Below are positions 44,979 through 53,163 of a DNA stretch of 64,000 nucleotides, one piece after another. The stretch lies in the NCBI RefSeq assembly GCF_900090285.1, contig NZ_LT607754.1:5420001-5484000 (forward strand). Reading direction: 5' to 3'. The first letter of the stretch is position 1. Every line of letters begins with the position of its first letter. The notes under the pieces were generated by a model, which did no database searches, was not told the DNA's origin, and worked only from the letters and a program-made list of their open reading frames with translations. The position numbers were made by a program, and so were the translations under genes. This DNA is from Micromonospora inositola (GTDB taxonomy: Bacteria; Actinomycetota; Actinomycetes; Mycobacteriales; Micromonosporaceae).

Positions 44979-45629
44979 TCAGACCCGGGCGAACTCGGCC
45001 CCGGCCGGGGCGGTCTCGGTGGCCAGGGTGCCCGGCTCCGGCTCGTCCTCGCTGGGCAGGAAGCGGCCGCCGATCAGCTCGTAGAGGCCCGCGCCGATGA
45101 CGCCGCCGACGAGCGGCCCGACGAGCGGCCCGACGAGCGGCACCCAGAAGTACGGGTATCCACTGGCGTCCTGGAAGGCCGTTCCGATGATCTGGTCGCG
45201 CAGCGCGCCCCACTCGGTCACGCCGGCGCCGGGCAGGATGGAGAAGACGCCCTGGCTCTTGCTGGTGAGGCCCGGGTCGAACCGGGACAGCGCCTCGCTG
45301 TGGTTCCAGCGGATGATCAGGGCCGCGACGAACGCGCCGGCGGTCTGGGCCAGCGCGTACGGCAGCACCTTGCGCCAGGAGAAGCCCTTGAAGACCGCCA
45401 GTGCGACGGTGACCGCGGGGTTGAGGTGCGCGCCGCTGATGCGGCCCGCCACGTACACGCCGAGCGTGACGCCGAGGCCCCAGGCCCAGGCGATGCTGTC
45501 GAACTCGCCGGTTCCCGCCGCGACCACCTGGGCGACCACGCCCACGCCGAACAGGATGAGAATCGCGGTGCCGGCGAACTCGGCAGCCAACTCGCCGACG
45601 AGCCCGGGCACTTTCCACCGTTGCGCCAT
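44979..45629 (-). CDS. glpF: Glycerol facilitator with an internal deletion
   Basis: 216 residues instead of about 270-290. The first half is a normal aquaglyceroporin: [31 protein letters not shown] (first NPA), [20 protein letters not shown]. The sequence then goes from LRDQIIGTA directly to [18 protein letters not shown], skipping TM5 and the second half-helix with NPARD that forms half of the pore. The frame is kept. A 12-base unit is repeated three times at about 45107-45140 (PLVG repeats). Without the second NPA element the channel is unlikely to work, so this is effectively a pseudogene. Confidence 0.85.
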   Translation of the reverse strand: MAQRWKVPGLVGELAAEFAGTAILILFGVGVVAQVVAAGTGEFDSIAWAWGLGVTLGVYVAGRISGAHLNPAVTVALAVFKGFSWRKVLPYALAQTAGAFVAALIIRWNHSEALSRFDPGLTSKSQGVFSILPGAGVTEWGALRDQIIGTAFQDASGYPYFWVPLVGPLVGPLVGGVIGAGLYELIGGRFLPSEDEPEPGTLATETAPAGAEFARV

Positions 45630-45761
45630 GGTGCCTCCAAGGGTGGGGGTGGCGGCCCTCCCGTCCGGGGGAAAACGAGGGCCGGTCGGTCACGCCGTGA
45701 GGTCGGACGTCACCGTGGGGTGAACCGTAGAAAACCCTCGGGAGCGGGTCAACGAACCCGG

Positions 45762-45774
45762 TCGACATTGTCGA
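45762..45774. promoter_or_regulatory. Palindrome upstream of glpF, candidate GylR/GlpR operator
   Basis: TCGACA-T-TGTCGA, perfect 6-bp arms around one base, 133 bases before the glpF start. IclR-type GylR controls glycerol operons in streptomycetes. The match to its operator is an inference from position only. Confidence 0.4.
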
Positions 45775-45928
45775 ACACTGTTGCGGCGGCCCGGGCCGCC
45801 AACGAATGAATCAGCGCATTACCGATCCCGGTCCGAACCGGAGGCGAACCAACGCCTGCGGGGAACCGCTCGGCACAGGCCCGCAGCAATCAGTGCACGT
45901 CGTCGGGCGGAAAGTACACGAGCAGTCC

Positions 45929-46177
45929 CTACGCCGTGACCAGGACGGGGTTGCGGGAATCGACCTCATCCATCCAGGCCAGATCGAGGCGGGGCAACAC
46001 CCCCTCACGCAACCGCGCCGACGCAGGCAGGTCAACCGTGAGGCACCGTACGAGACCGTTGTCCACCCACCGAAGCCGCCACGATCCACCAGGACCGCGC
46101 TGCGGCCATCGGCCAAGAGCCCGTGGTCGGCAATCGGGGCGTCTCCCACACGGCGACCACCCAGCAAGTGAGCCCAC
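45929..46177 (-). pseudogene. Possible small-protein gene with an in-frame stop
   Basis: A minus-strand frame reads RWVDNGLVRCLTVDLPA, then LREGVLPRLDLAWMDEVDSRNPVLVTA to a TAG at 45929. Directly after the stop it continues GLLVYFPPDDVH in the same frame. The combined text looks like one protein interrupted by a nonsense codon. I do not recognise the family and the start is unclear. A genuine short protein ending at the TAG is equally possible. Confidence 0.3.
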
Positions 46178-46317
46178 GGTTCGCGGGGTAGTTCCGCGGG
46201 TTTAGGTTGATCGACTTTGGGTTAAGTCCCCGAGTCGGCAGGTGACGTCCGACATGACCCATGTGGCGGACCGGAACAAAGCGGCGTACGACCCAGCGAC
46301 ATGGTGGGAAAGGCAGG

Positions 46318-46680
46318 TCACTCGGTGGTGAAGTCGTCCCCCAGACCGACCATGTCGAGGACAGTGACGATGATCCGAGACGGCTTGCGCACCACCAGCG
46401 CGCAGCCGCCCGAAGCGATCCGCTGGCGCACCGCCAGCAGCGCGGTGATCCCGGCGGCGCAGAAGAAATTCACCCCGCTCAGGTCGAGTACCAGCACCGG
46501 GGGCGGTTGGCCGGCCATCACCCTGTCCACGAGGTCGATGAGCAGGTCGACGGTGCCCATCTCGAGCGGGCCTCGGACCTCCACCACCGCCGCCGGGCCT
46601 TCCCGAGCGACCGCGAGGGACAGGATCGGCTGGCGGGTGGTTTCCGGCGTCGCTCGGTGTGACGCCTGATGCACGGACAT
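46318..46680 (-). CDS. STAS-domain anti-sigma factor antagonist-like protein
   Basis: 120 residues, one STAS domain (about 20-115): AAVVEVRGPLEMGTVDLL, VLVLDLSGVNFFCAAGITAL, MVGLGDDF. In canonical antagonists the phosphorylated serine lies in DSSG; here that place reads CAAG, so serine phosphorylation as in SpoIIAA is not possible at this site. It may act constitutively or as a scaffold. ATG 46680 has GAGGAG seven bases upstream. It belongs to a group of partner-switching genes (GAF-ANTAR, SpoIIE phosphatase, MEDS-HATPase) between 46.3 and 51.4 kb. Confidence 0.82.
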   Translation of the reverse strand: MSVHQASHRATPETTRQPILSLAVAREGPAAVVEVRGPLEMGTVDLLIDLVDRVMAGQPPPVLVLDLSGVNFFCAAGITALLAVRQRIASGGCALVVRKPSRIIVTVLDMVGLGDDFTTE

Positions 46681-46935
46681 GAGCTGCTCCTCGGTGAGGA
46701 TGTCGGGACCGGGTCGGCGCTCGGCCCGCGGTCGGCGGGCGGCACTGGTCCTGGGCTCATGTCCGAACCCACGTTGACCCTAGCCGCGTCCCGCCCGATC
46801 CGCACCCCGCTCACCGGGAAGCGTGGGCTCGTTGGCGATAAAATGCACCGGCCGGCGGCTCCCCCCGGGAGCAAGCCAGGACGGTGGCGTCACCTGCGGT
46901 CGAACCGAACGGGCACATGTTTTCAGGAGGTAGCG

Positions 46936-47691
46936 GTGGTGTCCGATGCTGCTGAGTCGCACCTGGCCTCGGCGTACGGCCGGCTGTTGACCCTGGTCGC
47001 TGACTCACCCCACGTCGATGTGTTCCTCGACCAGGTCGTCCGGGTCGCGGCGGAGGTCGTCACCCCCGCGGTGGCCTGCGGACTGACCGTGCGGCGGGAC
47101 GGCGGTGCCTTCACCGTCGCCAGCAGTGGCGACCTCGCCGCCCGGGGTGACGAGATCCAGTACGGCGCCGACGAGGGGCCCTGCCTCGAGGCCCTGCGCC
47201 GTGGACGCGTCGTTGAGGTCGTCGACCTGCGTGAGGACACCCGCTGGTGCCGGTACCGGGAACACGCGCTCCGGCTCGGCGTCGTCAGCTCGCTGTCGCT
47301 GCCGATGACGGTCGACGGCGAGACCGTCGGCGCGTTGAACCTCTACGCCACCCAGCCCGCCGCCTTCACCGACACGGCACGCCGGCACGCCGTGGCGTTC
47401 ACCGACCAGGGGGCGGCAGCGCTGACCGTGATCCTCCGCCAGGCCGACCACGCCCTCCTGCATCAGCAACTCACCGACGCGATGACCTCCCGCAGCGTCA
47501 TCGACCAGGCCCTCGGGGTGCTGATGGGCCAGCAGCGGTGCACCGCCACCGAGGCTTTCTCCCTGCTCCGGCAGGCGTCGCAGCACCGAAACCGCAAACT
47601 GCGTGACGTGGCCGCGGAGATCATCAAACAGGTCAGCGGCGAGTCCCCGCAGCCGGCTCCCGGGTTCGCGGTGCCCCGCCAACACCTCTGA
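46936..47691 (+). CDS. GAF-ANTAR domain regulator
   Basis: 251 residues from GTG 46936 (AGGAGG five bases upstream; the adjacent GTG at 46939 is equally possible). GAF domain about 15-170 (YGADEGPCLEALRRGRVVEV, LSLPMTVDGETVGALNLYA). ANTAR domain about 178-236 (LHQQLTDAMTSRSVIDQALG, VLMGQQRCTATEAFSLLRQ), an RNA-binding antiterminator fold. A small ligand or stress signal sensed by GAF should control transcript read-through. Divergent from the STAS gene. Confidence 0.9.
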   Translation: MVSDAAESHLASAYGRLLTLVADSPHVDVFLDQVVRVAAEVVTPAVACGLTVRRDGGAFTVASSGDLAARGDEIQYGADEGPCLEALRRGRVVEVVDLREDTRWCRYREHALRLGVVSSLSLPMTVDGETVGALNLYATQPAAFTDTARRHAVAFTDQGAAALTVILRQADHALLHQQLTDAMTSRSVIDQALGVLMGQQRCTATEAFSLLRQASQHRNRKLRDVAAEIIKQVSGESPQPAPGFAVPRQHL

Positions 47692-48340
47692 CCAGGGCAG
47701 CTGCCAGCTGGCCGGTGACCCGGTAGTCCTCGGCTCCAGGTGCGGCGCACGCAACGTTCCCGGCCGCGGCTTGGCCGGCGCCGCGACATGGCCCATTCTG
47801 GGCAGAGGTGCCCGCCGGTACCCGGGTTCCGGCGCGACCGAGGCCGGGGCGGTTGAGCACACAGCCGCCCCGGCCGCCCAGGCGGACGGGCGAGGGATGG
47901 CGCCGGTAACTGGTTCCTGCTCAGGGCGGCCAGTTGGTGGTCCCGGACAGCCGACGCCGGCCACGCGGTCTGGCGGTCAGCACTCCCGGCAGTCGGCGAC
48001 GTCCACCCGTTCGAGGACGGCCGGGCCGACAGTCCTGGCGTTGGCCGCGATCCCAGGCACGCCGGGCCGGTCGCTGCCAAGATCCACCAGCGGGTCAGCC
48101 GGCCCAGGTCGTGGCGGGTGTAGTAGGACGGTCGCCGGCGGTGACAGGCGGAGCTGCAACAGCAGCTCGCAGCGGGTGGGCGAGGCATCGTGGCCCGTCA
48201 CCGTGTGTCGCGGCTATTGCTGCGTGGGTGGTCGCAGATGAGACCCGACCGTGTCCAATGGGCTGAAACTTCTCACACTGCCACTGTCGCGCCTCCACCA
48301 TGACAAGGAGATTTCGACGCGACAGTGAGGAGGCAACGCC
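47692..48340. other. 650-base gap without a convincing gene
   Basis: A minus-strand frame at 47977-48201 (GTG start, SPPATVLLHPPRPGPADPL, ending DVADCREC) is protein-like over 74 residues but has no recognised relatives, and a neighbouring frame also reads protein-like (YYTRHDLGRLTRWWILA), which suggests a decayed gene with frameshifts. The end of the gap holds the leader and SD of the small membrane protein. Confidence 0.3.
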
Positions 48341-48592
48341 ATGAGGCGTCGACGGAGCAGGAGGCGGCCGCTGGTGCAGGCCGCGGCGATGTCGCTGGCG
48401 GCGGTGGTGACGGCCGTAGCGGTCGTCCGAGCCGGGCGCCGTCGCCCCGCCAAGGACACGGCCGGCGGGCTGCCTGTTCGGGGGGAGGGCGACGTCGCCG
48501 GAGCGGGCATGCTTGCGCCGCCGGTCAGCGGAGCAGCCGCCGGTCAGAGTGACGCCGCGGCATCACTGGGCGTGGCCCGTTCGGCGGGCTAG
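48341..48592 (+). CDS. Small single-pass membrane protein
   Basis: 83 residues. A very basic start (RRRRSRRRPLVQ) is followed by one hydrophobic segment (about 13-30, AAAMSLAAVVTAVAVVRAG) and a Gly/Ala-rich hydrophilic tail. The SD GGAGG lies seven bases before ATG 48341. The orientation would place the tail outside. Not recognised, but start context and layout support a real gene. Confidence 0.45.
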   Translation: MRRRRSRRRPLVQAAAMSLAAVVTAVAVVRAGRRRPAKDTAGGLPVRGEGDVAGAGMLAPPVSGAAAGQSDAAASLGVARSAG

Positions 48593-48769
48593 GTCTGTCG
48601 CGGGGGGTGTCGACACGTGGCTGCCTCGGCCAGCGGTGGTCGGGGAGCCGAGGGGGCATCGGGAGAGGCTGACGCTGGAAGGGAAGACGCAGGCCAGCCG
48701 CACGATGCCCCGCAAGCCGGACAGGGCGTTGGCCAGGGGACGCCGCAGCCCCGCGCGGCGGGGACGGCC

Positions 48770-48966
48770 GACCGCATCATGCACGGTGGTGCTGATCCGC
48801 ACGACGGCGCCGCCCGGGCTGCTCTCGATCTGCAGGTCGTCGGTCATCTGCTGCGCGATCCATAGGCCCATCCCGCCGGCCGCGGATGGCGGCGGGCGAT
48901 CCTGGAGGTTGCCGTAGTCCGCGGTGGAGAAGCCAGGGCCGCCGTCTCGGACCTCGCGATGAACAG
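48770..48966 (-). pseudogene. Fragment of an anti-sigma regulatory kinase (HATPase_c)
   Basis: A frame reads VHREVRDGGPGFSTADY, then PPPSAAGGMGLWIAQQMT and DDLQIESSPGGAVVRI: the G1 and G2 boxes and the end of an RsbW-type ATPase. The N-terminal half with the Asn of the N-box is missing and no start codon precedes the fragment. The upstream DNA is occupied by the GAF-SpoIIE gene on the other strand. A 5'-truncated remnant. Confidence 0.6.
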
Positions 48967-49015
48967 GGCGCTCCTGAGGGGCTGCCCTGGGCCTGCGAGG
49001 GGCTAGGATTCTGCC

Positions 49016-50230
49016 GTGATTGGCGTGCAGGGCAGCGGGAGCGACGAGCGGCTGCGTCGTATCGAGGCGGTCACAGACGCGACGCTGTCCCAGCTTGACG
49101 TCAGCGACCTTCTCGATGAGCTCCTCGACCGTGTCCGAGAGGTGCTGCGGGTTGACACTGCCGCCATCCTGCTGCTGGACGTGCACGCCCAGCAGTTGGT
49201 GGCCACTGCGACGAAGGGGCTGGACGAGGTCCGGCACGGCTCTCGGATCCCGGTCGGCCGCGGCTTCCCTGGCCGGATCGCTCGGGTAAAGCAGCCCGTC
49301 CGACTGGACTCTGTCACCGCCCCCGACGATCCGATCCTGTTCCACAGGGGGGTCCGCTCGTTGTTGGGTGTGCCCATGTTCGCCGGTGGCGAGGTGATCG
49401 GCATATTGTACGTCGGCTGCCTGCGGCCGCACCGATTCACCGACGGCGACGTGCAGTTACTCCAGCTCGCCGCCGACCGGGCAAGCCTGGCCAGCCGGAC
49501 CCGGGCCAGCAGCATCGACCGCACCGCCGCCCTCGCCCTGCAACGCAGCCTGCTACCCACCCACCTACCCGACGCGCCGGCTGTGGACATGGCCGCCCGT
49601 TACGTGCCCGGCCACGACGCCGGCGTCGGCGGCGACTGGTATGACGTGTTCCCCCTCCCCTCGGGCTGGCTTGGCGTGGTCATCGGCGACGTGTCTGGAC
49701 ACGGCCTGCGCTCCGCAGTCGTGATGGGACGCATCCGCAGCGCGCTGCGTGCCTACGCCCTGGTCTCCGACGACCCGGCCGACGCGCTGACCCTGCTCGA
49801 CCGCAAGATCCACCATTTCGAGGCCGGGAACCTCGCCACGGTCCTCTACGCCATGATCTCTCCGGACCGCGCCACCATCCAGATGTCCCTCGCCGGGCAC
49901 CTGCAACCCATCCTGGCATCACCAGGACGGCCGGCCGACACCCTGAACATTCCAGTTGATCTTCCGTTGGGCACGGGTATGCATCAACCGGTCCGCCGGC
50001 AGACCGAGGTCGCGTTCCCTCCGGGGGCGGTAATGGTCTGCTACACCGACGGGCTCGTCGAACGGCGCGGCGAAATCATCGACGTCGGCATCGAACGACT
50101 CCGCTCAGCCGTCGAGCCAGGTCCCGCCGAGGCGGTCTGCGCCCACATCATGACAACACTCGCCGCCGAACAGACCACCGACGACATCGCCCTACTGGCC
50201 ATTTACGCAGCCCACCAGAGTCACCCTTAG
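49016..50230 (+). CDS. GAF-SpoIIE (PP2C-type) protein serine phosphatase
   Basis: 404 residues from GTG 49016. GAF domain about 15-160 (VDTAAILLLDVHAQQL, IPVGRGFPGRIAR, LLGVPMFAGGEVIGILYVG). PP2C domain about 170-398 with the metal aspartates in GVGGDWYDVF, GDVSGHGLRSAV, LVERRG and DDIALLAI. The bridge LALQRSLLPTHLPDAP is the usual linker helix. It should dephosphorylate STAS antagonists in response to a signal bound by GAF, so releasing sigma factors. Lies with other partner-switching genes. Confidence 0.92.
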   Translation: MIGVQGSGSDERLRRIEAVTDATLSQLDVSDLLDELLDRVREVLRVDTAAILLLDVHAQQLVATATKGLDEVRHGSRIPVGRGFPGRIARVKQPVRLDSVTAPDDPILFHRGVRSLLGVPMFAGGEVIGILYVGCLRPHRFTDGDVQLLQLAADRASLASRTRASSIDRTAALALQRSLLPTHLPDAPAVDMAARYVPGHDAGVGGDWYDVFPLPSGWLGVVIGDVSGHGLRSAVVMGRIRSALRAYALVSDDPADALTLLDRKIHHFEAGNLATVLYAMISPDRATIQMSLAGHLQPILASPGRPADTLNIPVDLPLGTGMHQPVRRQTEVAFPPGAVMVCYTDGLVERRGEIIDVGIERLRSAVEPGPAEAVCAHIMTTLAAEQTTDDIALLAIYAAHQSHP

Positions 50231-50461
50231 GCCGGGCGCTGGCAGGTCGCCCGTGCCCACCCCGCCACTAGGAGGGGTGAACCGGACCGGACTGGCAGTC
50301 GTTTGCCAAGGCCGCAGCGGCAGCGCCGGTCGGGTTCACTCCGACCGGCTGCTCCCAGGCCGTCGCCCGTACACTGCACCTGACCGGCGCCAATCAGGTC
50401 CCCGGACTGACACTGCTGTGGCCCGACGAGGCGACCGGACCACGCCCTCGGAGGCCGCCGC

Positions 50462-51403
50462 ATGAGTATCTCCGTCGCCACCAGTACCGAGAGTTTCGTG
50501 CACCCCGCCCTCTTCTACGCCAATCGCGAGGAGTACCTGGCCGGGACAGTGCCGTTCATGCAAGCCGGCCTTGCCGCCGATGAGCCGGTCATGGTCGCCG
50601 TCCCCGGGGACAACCTCGATCACATCCGCACCGCGCTCGGCAGCGACGCGGACAGGGTCCAGCTACACGACATGAGCGTGGCCGGGCGCAACCCCGGGCG
50701 CATCATTCCAGGCGTGCTGCTCGCCTTCGCCGCTGCCCACCCCGGCAAGCGGGTACGCATCATCGGCGAACCCATCTGGGCCGGCCGTACCGCTACTGAA
50801 TACCCCGCTTGCGCGCAGCACGAGGCCCTGATCAACGCGGCGTTCGCCGGCCGGCGGGCCACCATCCTCTGCCCCTATGACACCAGTCGCCTGAGCCAGA
50901 GCTGGCTCGACGACGCCTACCGCACCCATCCGATCCTGCAGACCGGCAGCGCGGTGCGGAAAAGCCCGCATTACGCCGATCCAGTCGCGGTCGCCGCCGG
51001 GTTCAACCTGCCGCTGCCGGACCCACCCGCCAATGCGACCACCATGAGCATCGACCTACGTGCCCTCCCGGCCCTCCGCCGGATGGTAACCGCCGAGGCC
51101 ATCACGGCCGGCCTGACTCCGGACCGGGCCTCCGACCTGACGCTGGCAGTCAACGAACTGGCTGCGAACACGGTCAGACACACCGCCGCCGGCGGGACCC
51201 TGGCGGTCTGGACGGACCGCACCCGGCTGATCTGCCAGCTCACCGACACTGGGCACATCACAAATCCGCTCGCCGGCCGGATTCCGGTGCCACCGCAGCA
51301 GCCCGGCAGCCGAGGGCTCGTTCTGGTCAACCAGCTCTGCGATCTCGTGCGCGTCCACACCAGGCCCGGTGCCACCACGATCCGCCTTCACATGCACCGC
51401 TAA
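50462..51403 (+). CDS. MEDS domain-HATPase anti-sigma regulatory protein
   Basis: 313 residues from ATG 50462 (GGAGG seven bases upstream). Residues about 12-170 form a MEDS/DcmR sensor domain (HPALFYANREEYLAGTVPFM, CPYDTSRL). About 190-310 form an RsbW-like ATPase: N-box LAVNELAANTVRHTAAGG, G1 LTDTGHI, G2 SRGLVLVNQLCDLV. The kinase would phosphorylate STAS antagonists or bind a sigma factor, with the MEDS part sensing an unknown small molecule. Follows the phosphatase gene after 231 bases, so a separate promoter is likely. Confidence 0.88.
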   Translation: MSISVATSTESFVHPALFYANREEYLAGTVPFMQAGLAADEPVMVAVPGDNLDHIRTALGSDADRVQLHDMSVAGRNPGRIIPGVLLAFAAAHPGKRVRIIGEPIWAGRTATEYPACAQHEALINAAFAGRRATILCPYDTSRLSQSWLDDAYRTHPILQTGSAVRKSPHYADPVAVAAGFNLPLPDPPANATTMSIDLRALPALRRMVTAEAITAGLTPDRASDLTLAVNELAANTVRHTAAGGTLAVWTDRTRLICQLTDTGHITNPLAGRIPVPPQQPGSRGLVLVNQLCDLVRVHTRPGATTIRLHMHR

Positions 51404-51618
51404 CGCCCGCAGCAGCGGCAACTCTAGATCGGCAGACCGCGGCGCGGGTGGTTAACCCAGCCCGTCGACGGACCGCCCGGCCAGCCCCGCGTCCCGTCCT
51501 TGCCCGCGAATGCCGGCCCGGCCGGTTGAGCCGGGCCGGCACCCGACTTCCGTGGCGCGTGAAGGCGTCCGGGCGCTCCTGCGGCGGATTGTCGGGGGTC
51601 GCCCGTACGGTCCCTACC

Positions 51619-51960
51619 GTGATAACCGTCGCCGATGTCCGCGCGCTGGCCCGGACGTTGCCGCGCACCACCGAGCACCTCATCCACGACCGCGTGAAGT
51701 TCCGCGTCGGCGCCATCGTGTACGTGGCGTTCTCCCGAGACGAGCAGACCATGGGTTTCGGCTACCCGAAGGAGCAGCGGAACGGCCTCGTCGCCGCCGA
51801 GCCGGATCTGTTCTTCCTCCCCCGGGCATCCGACCTGCGGTTCAACTGGGTGTGCTGTCACCTGTCCCGGCTCGACCACGCCCAGATGACCGAGCTGGTG
51901 ACGGAGGCGTGGCGGATGGTGGTGCCGAAGTTCCTCGCCCGGCAGCGACTGGGCGACTGA
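51619..51960 (+). CDS. MmcQ/YjbR family protein
   Basis: 113 residues from GTG 51619. The pattern LARTLPRTTEHLIHDRVKFRVG, then IVYVAFSRDEQTMGFGYPKE and ending TEAWRMVVPKFLA, matches the MmcQ/YjbR fold, whose members resemble DNA-binding beta-hairpin proteins but have no agreed role. The open frame extends upstream but that part is not conserved-looking. Converges on the NYN gene. Confidence 0.8.
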   Translation: MITVADVRALARTLPRTTEHLIHDRVKFRVGAIVYVAFSRDEQTMGFGYPKEQRNGLVAAEPDLFFLPRASDLRFNWVCCHLSRLDHAQMTELVTEAWRMVVPKFLARQRLGD

Positions 51961-51976
51961 AACGGCCTCACCGCAG

Positions 51977-53047
51977 TCAGGGCGCCTTCGCGGTGAGGAG
52001 GTAGTCGTCGTCCTCGGGGCTCCACCGCAGCTCGACGACGCCGCTGGTTGCGGCCGCCTTGCAGAACTGGAGGAAGCTGCGGTACCCGAGCTTCTTCTCG
52101 CTGAAGTCCGGGCGCGCCCGGCGAAGCTGGTTCTTGAGCCCGGAGAGCGCCACCGTGCCGTCGCTGCCCGCCAGTTCCTGGACCACGGTGCGCAGCAGCC
52201 CGAACGCCACCTCCCGATCACCGTGTTCGGGCAGCGACACCTCGGGGTCGCCCTTGGCGGGGCCCTCCGCCAGCTCGATCACGTTGTGCGCGGCGAGGTG
52301 TCGCAGGAGCTCGCCGAAGGTCCGGAAGCCGTAGTCGGACTCGCTGAAGGTCGGGTCCTTGCGCAACAGGGTGCGCTTCAACGTCGAGGCGGTCACCGCG
52401 CCGCTGGAACTGCCCTGCAGACCGGCGACGGTCTGGGCGACCAGGACCGCGAGGGTGTCGACGTCCCGGGGCGCCTCCTCCTCGGCTGGCTGCGGCTCGG
52501 GCTCCTGCCCCACCGGCTGCGGCTCGGGCACCCGGGCCGGACGAGCGCGCCGGCCACGGGCCTCCGGGACCTCGACCCCTTCGAGCCGGTCGTAGAAGAG
52601 GAACTCGTCGCATGCCGGCGGGAGCAGCGCCGAGGTGGACTTCTCGACGCCGACGCCGATGACGCGCTTGTTGAGCTCGCGGAGCTTGTGCACCAGCGGG
52701 GTGAAGTCGCTGTCACCGGTGCAGATCACGAACGTCGAGATGTAGTCACGCTCGAAGGCCAACTCCACGGCGTCGACGGCCATCTTGATGTCGGCGGCGT
52801 TCTTCCGCGACGCGCCCATGCGCTGGGGTATCTCGATGAGTTCCACGTGCGACCGGGTGAGCATCCGGCGATCCTCGTCGAAGTACGACCAGTCCGCGTA
52901 CGCCCGACGCACCACCACCCGCCCCCGCTCGGCAAGGGCGTCGGCGACCGGCCGGAAGTCGAAGGCCATCCCGCCACGATGGTCGCGCGCCCCCAACGCC
53001 AGGTTCTCGTAGTCGAGGAACAGCGCAATTCGATCTTCCTGATCCAC
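51977..53047 (-). CDS. NYN-domain ribonuclease-like protein with two LOTUS (OST-HTH) domains
   Basis: 356 residues. The NYN/PIN-like domain (about 1-165) has the acidic residues of the family: ALFLDYENLALGA, NAADIKMAVDAVELA and ICTGDSDFTPLV. A Pro/Glu-rich linker (about 168-195) leads to two winged-helix LOTUS domains (about 210-270, TLKRTLLRKDPTFSESDYGF; and 285-350, LKNQLRRARPDFSEKKLGY). LOTUS domains bind RNA, including G-quadruplexes, and the NYN part is likely a metal-dependent RNase. The layout is like a compact version of eukaryotic MARF1 proteins. Single gene. Confidence 0.9.
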   Translation of the reverse strand: MDQEDRIALFLDYENLALGARDHRGGMAFDFRPVADALAERGRVVVRRAYADWSYFDEDRRMLTRSHVELIEIPQRMGASRKNAADIKMAVDAVELAFERDYISTFVICTGDSDFTPLVHKLRELNKRVIGVGVEKSTSALLPPACDEFLFYDRLEGVEVPEARGRRARPARVPEPQPVGQEPEPQPAEEEAPRDVDTLAVLVAQTVAGLQGSSSGAVTASTLKRTLLRKDPTFSESDYGFRTFGELLRHLAAHNVIELAEGPAKGDPEVSLPEHGDREVAFGLLRTVVQELAGSDGTVALSGLKNQLRRARPDFSEKKLGYRSFLQFCKAAATSGVVELRWSPEDDDYLLTAKAP

Positions 53048-53163
53048 GCGAGCAGCTTACGCCCGGACCCCGGCCGGTGGACGACTCGCGGGCCGCGCGG
53101 TCGGCGGAAATTTCGCCGGCGGCGTCCGGCGGTTCCCCACCGCACGGGAGCAGTCCGCCGCGC

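Noticed and set aside
45107..45140. Tandem repeat as a separate element
   Set aside because: The three 12-base units encode PLVG repeats inside glpF and are noted there.
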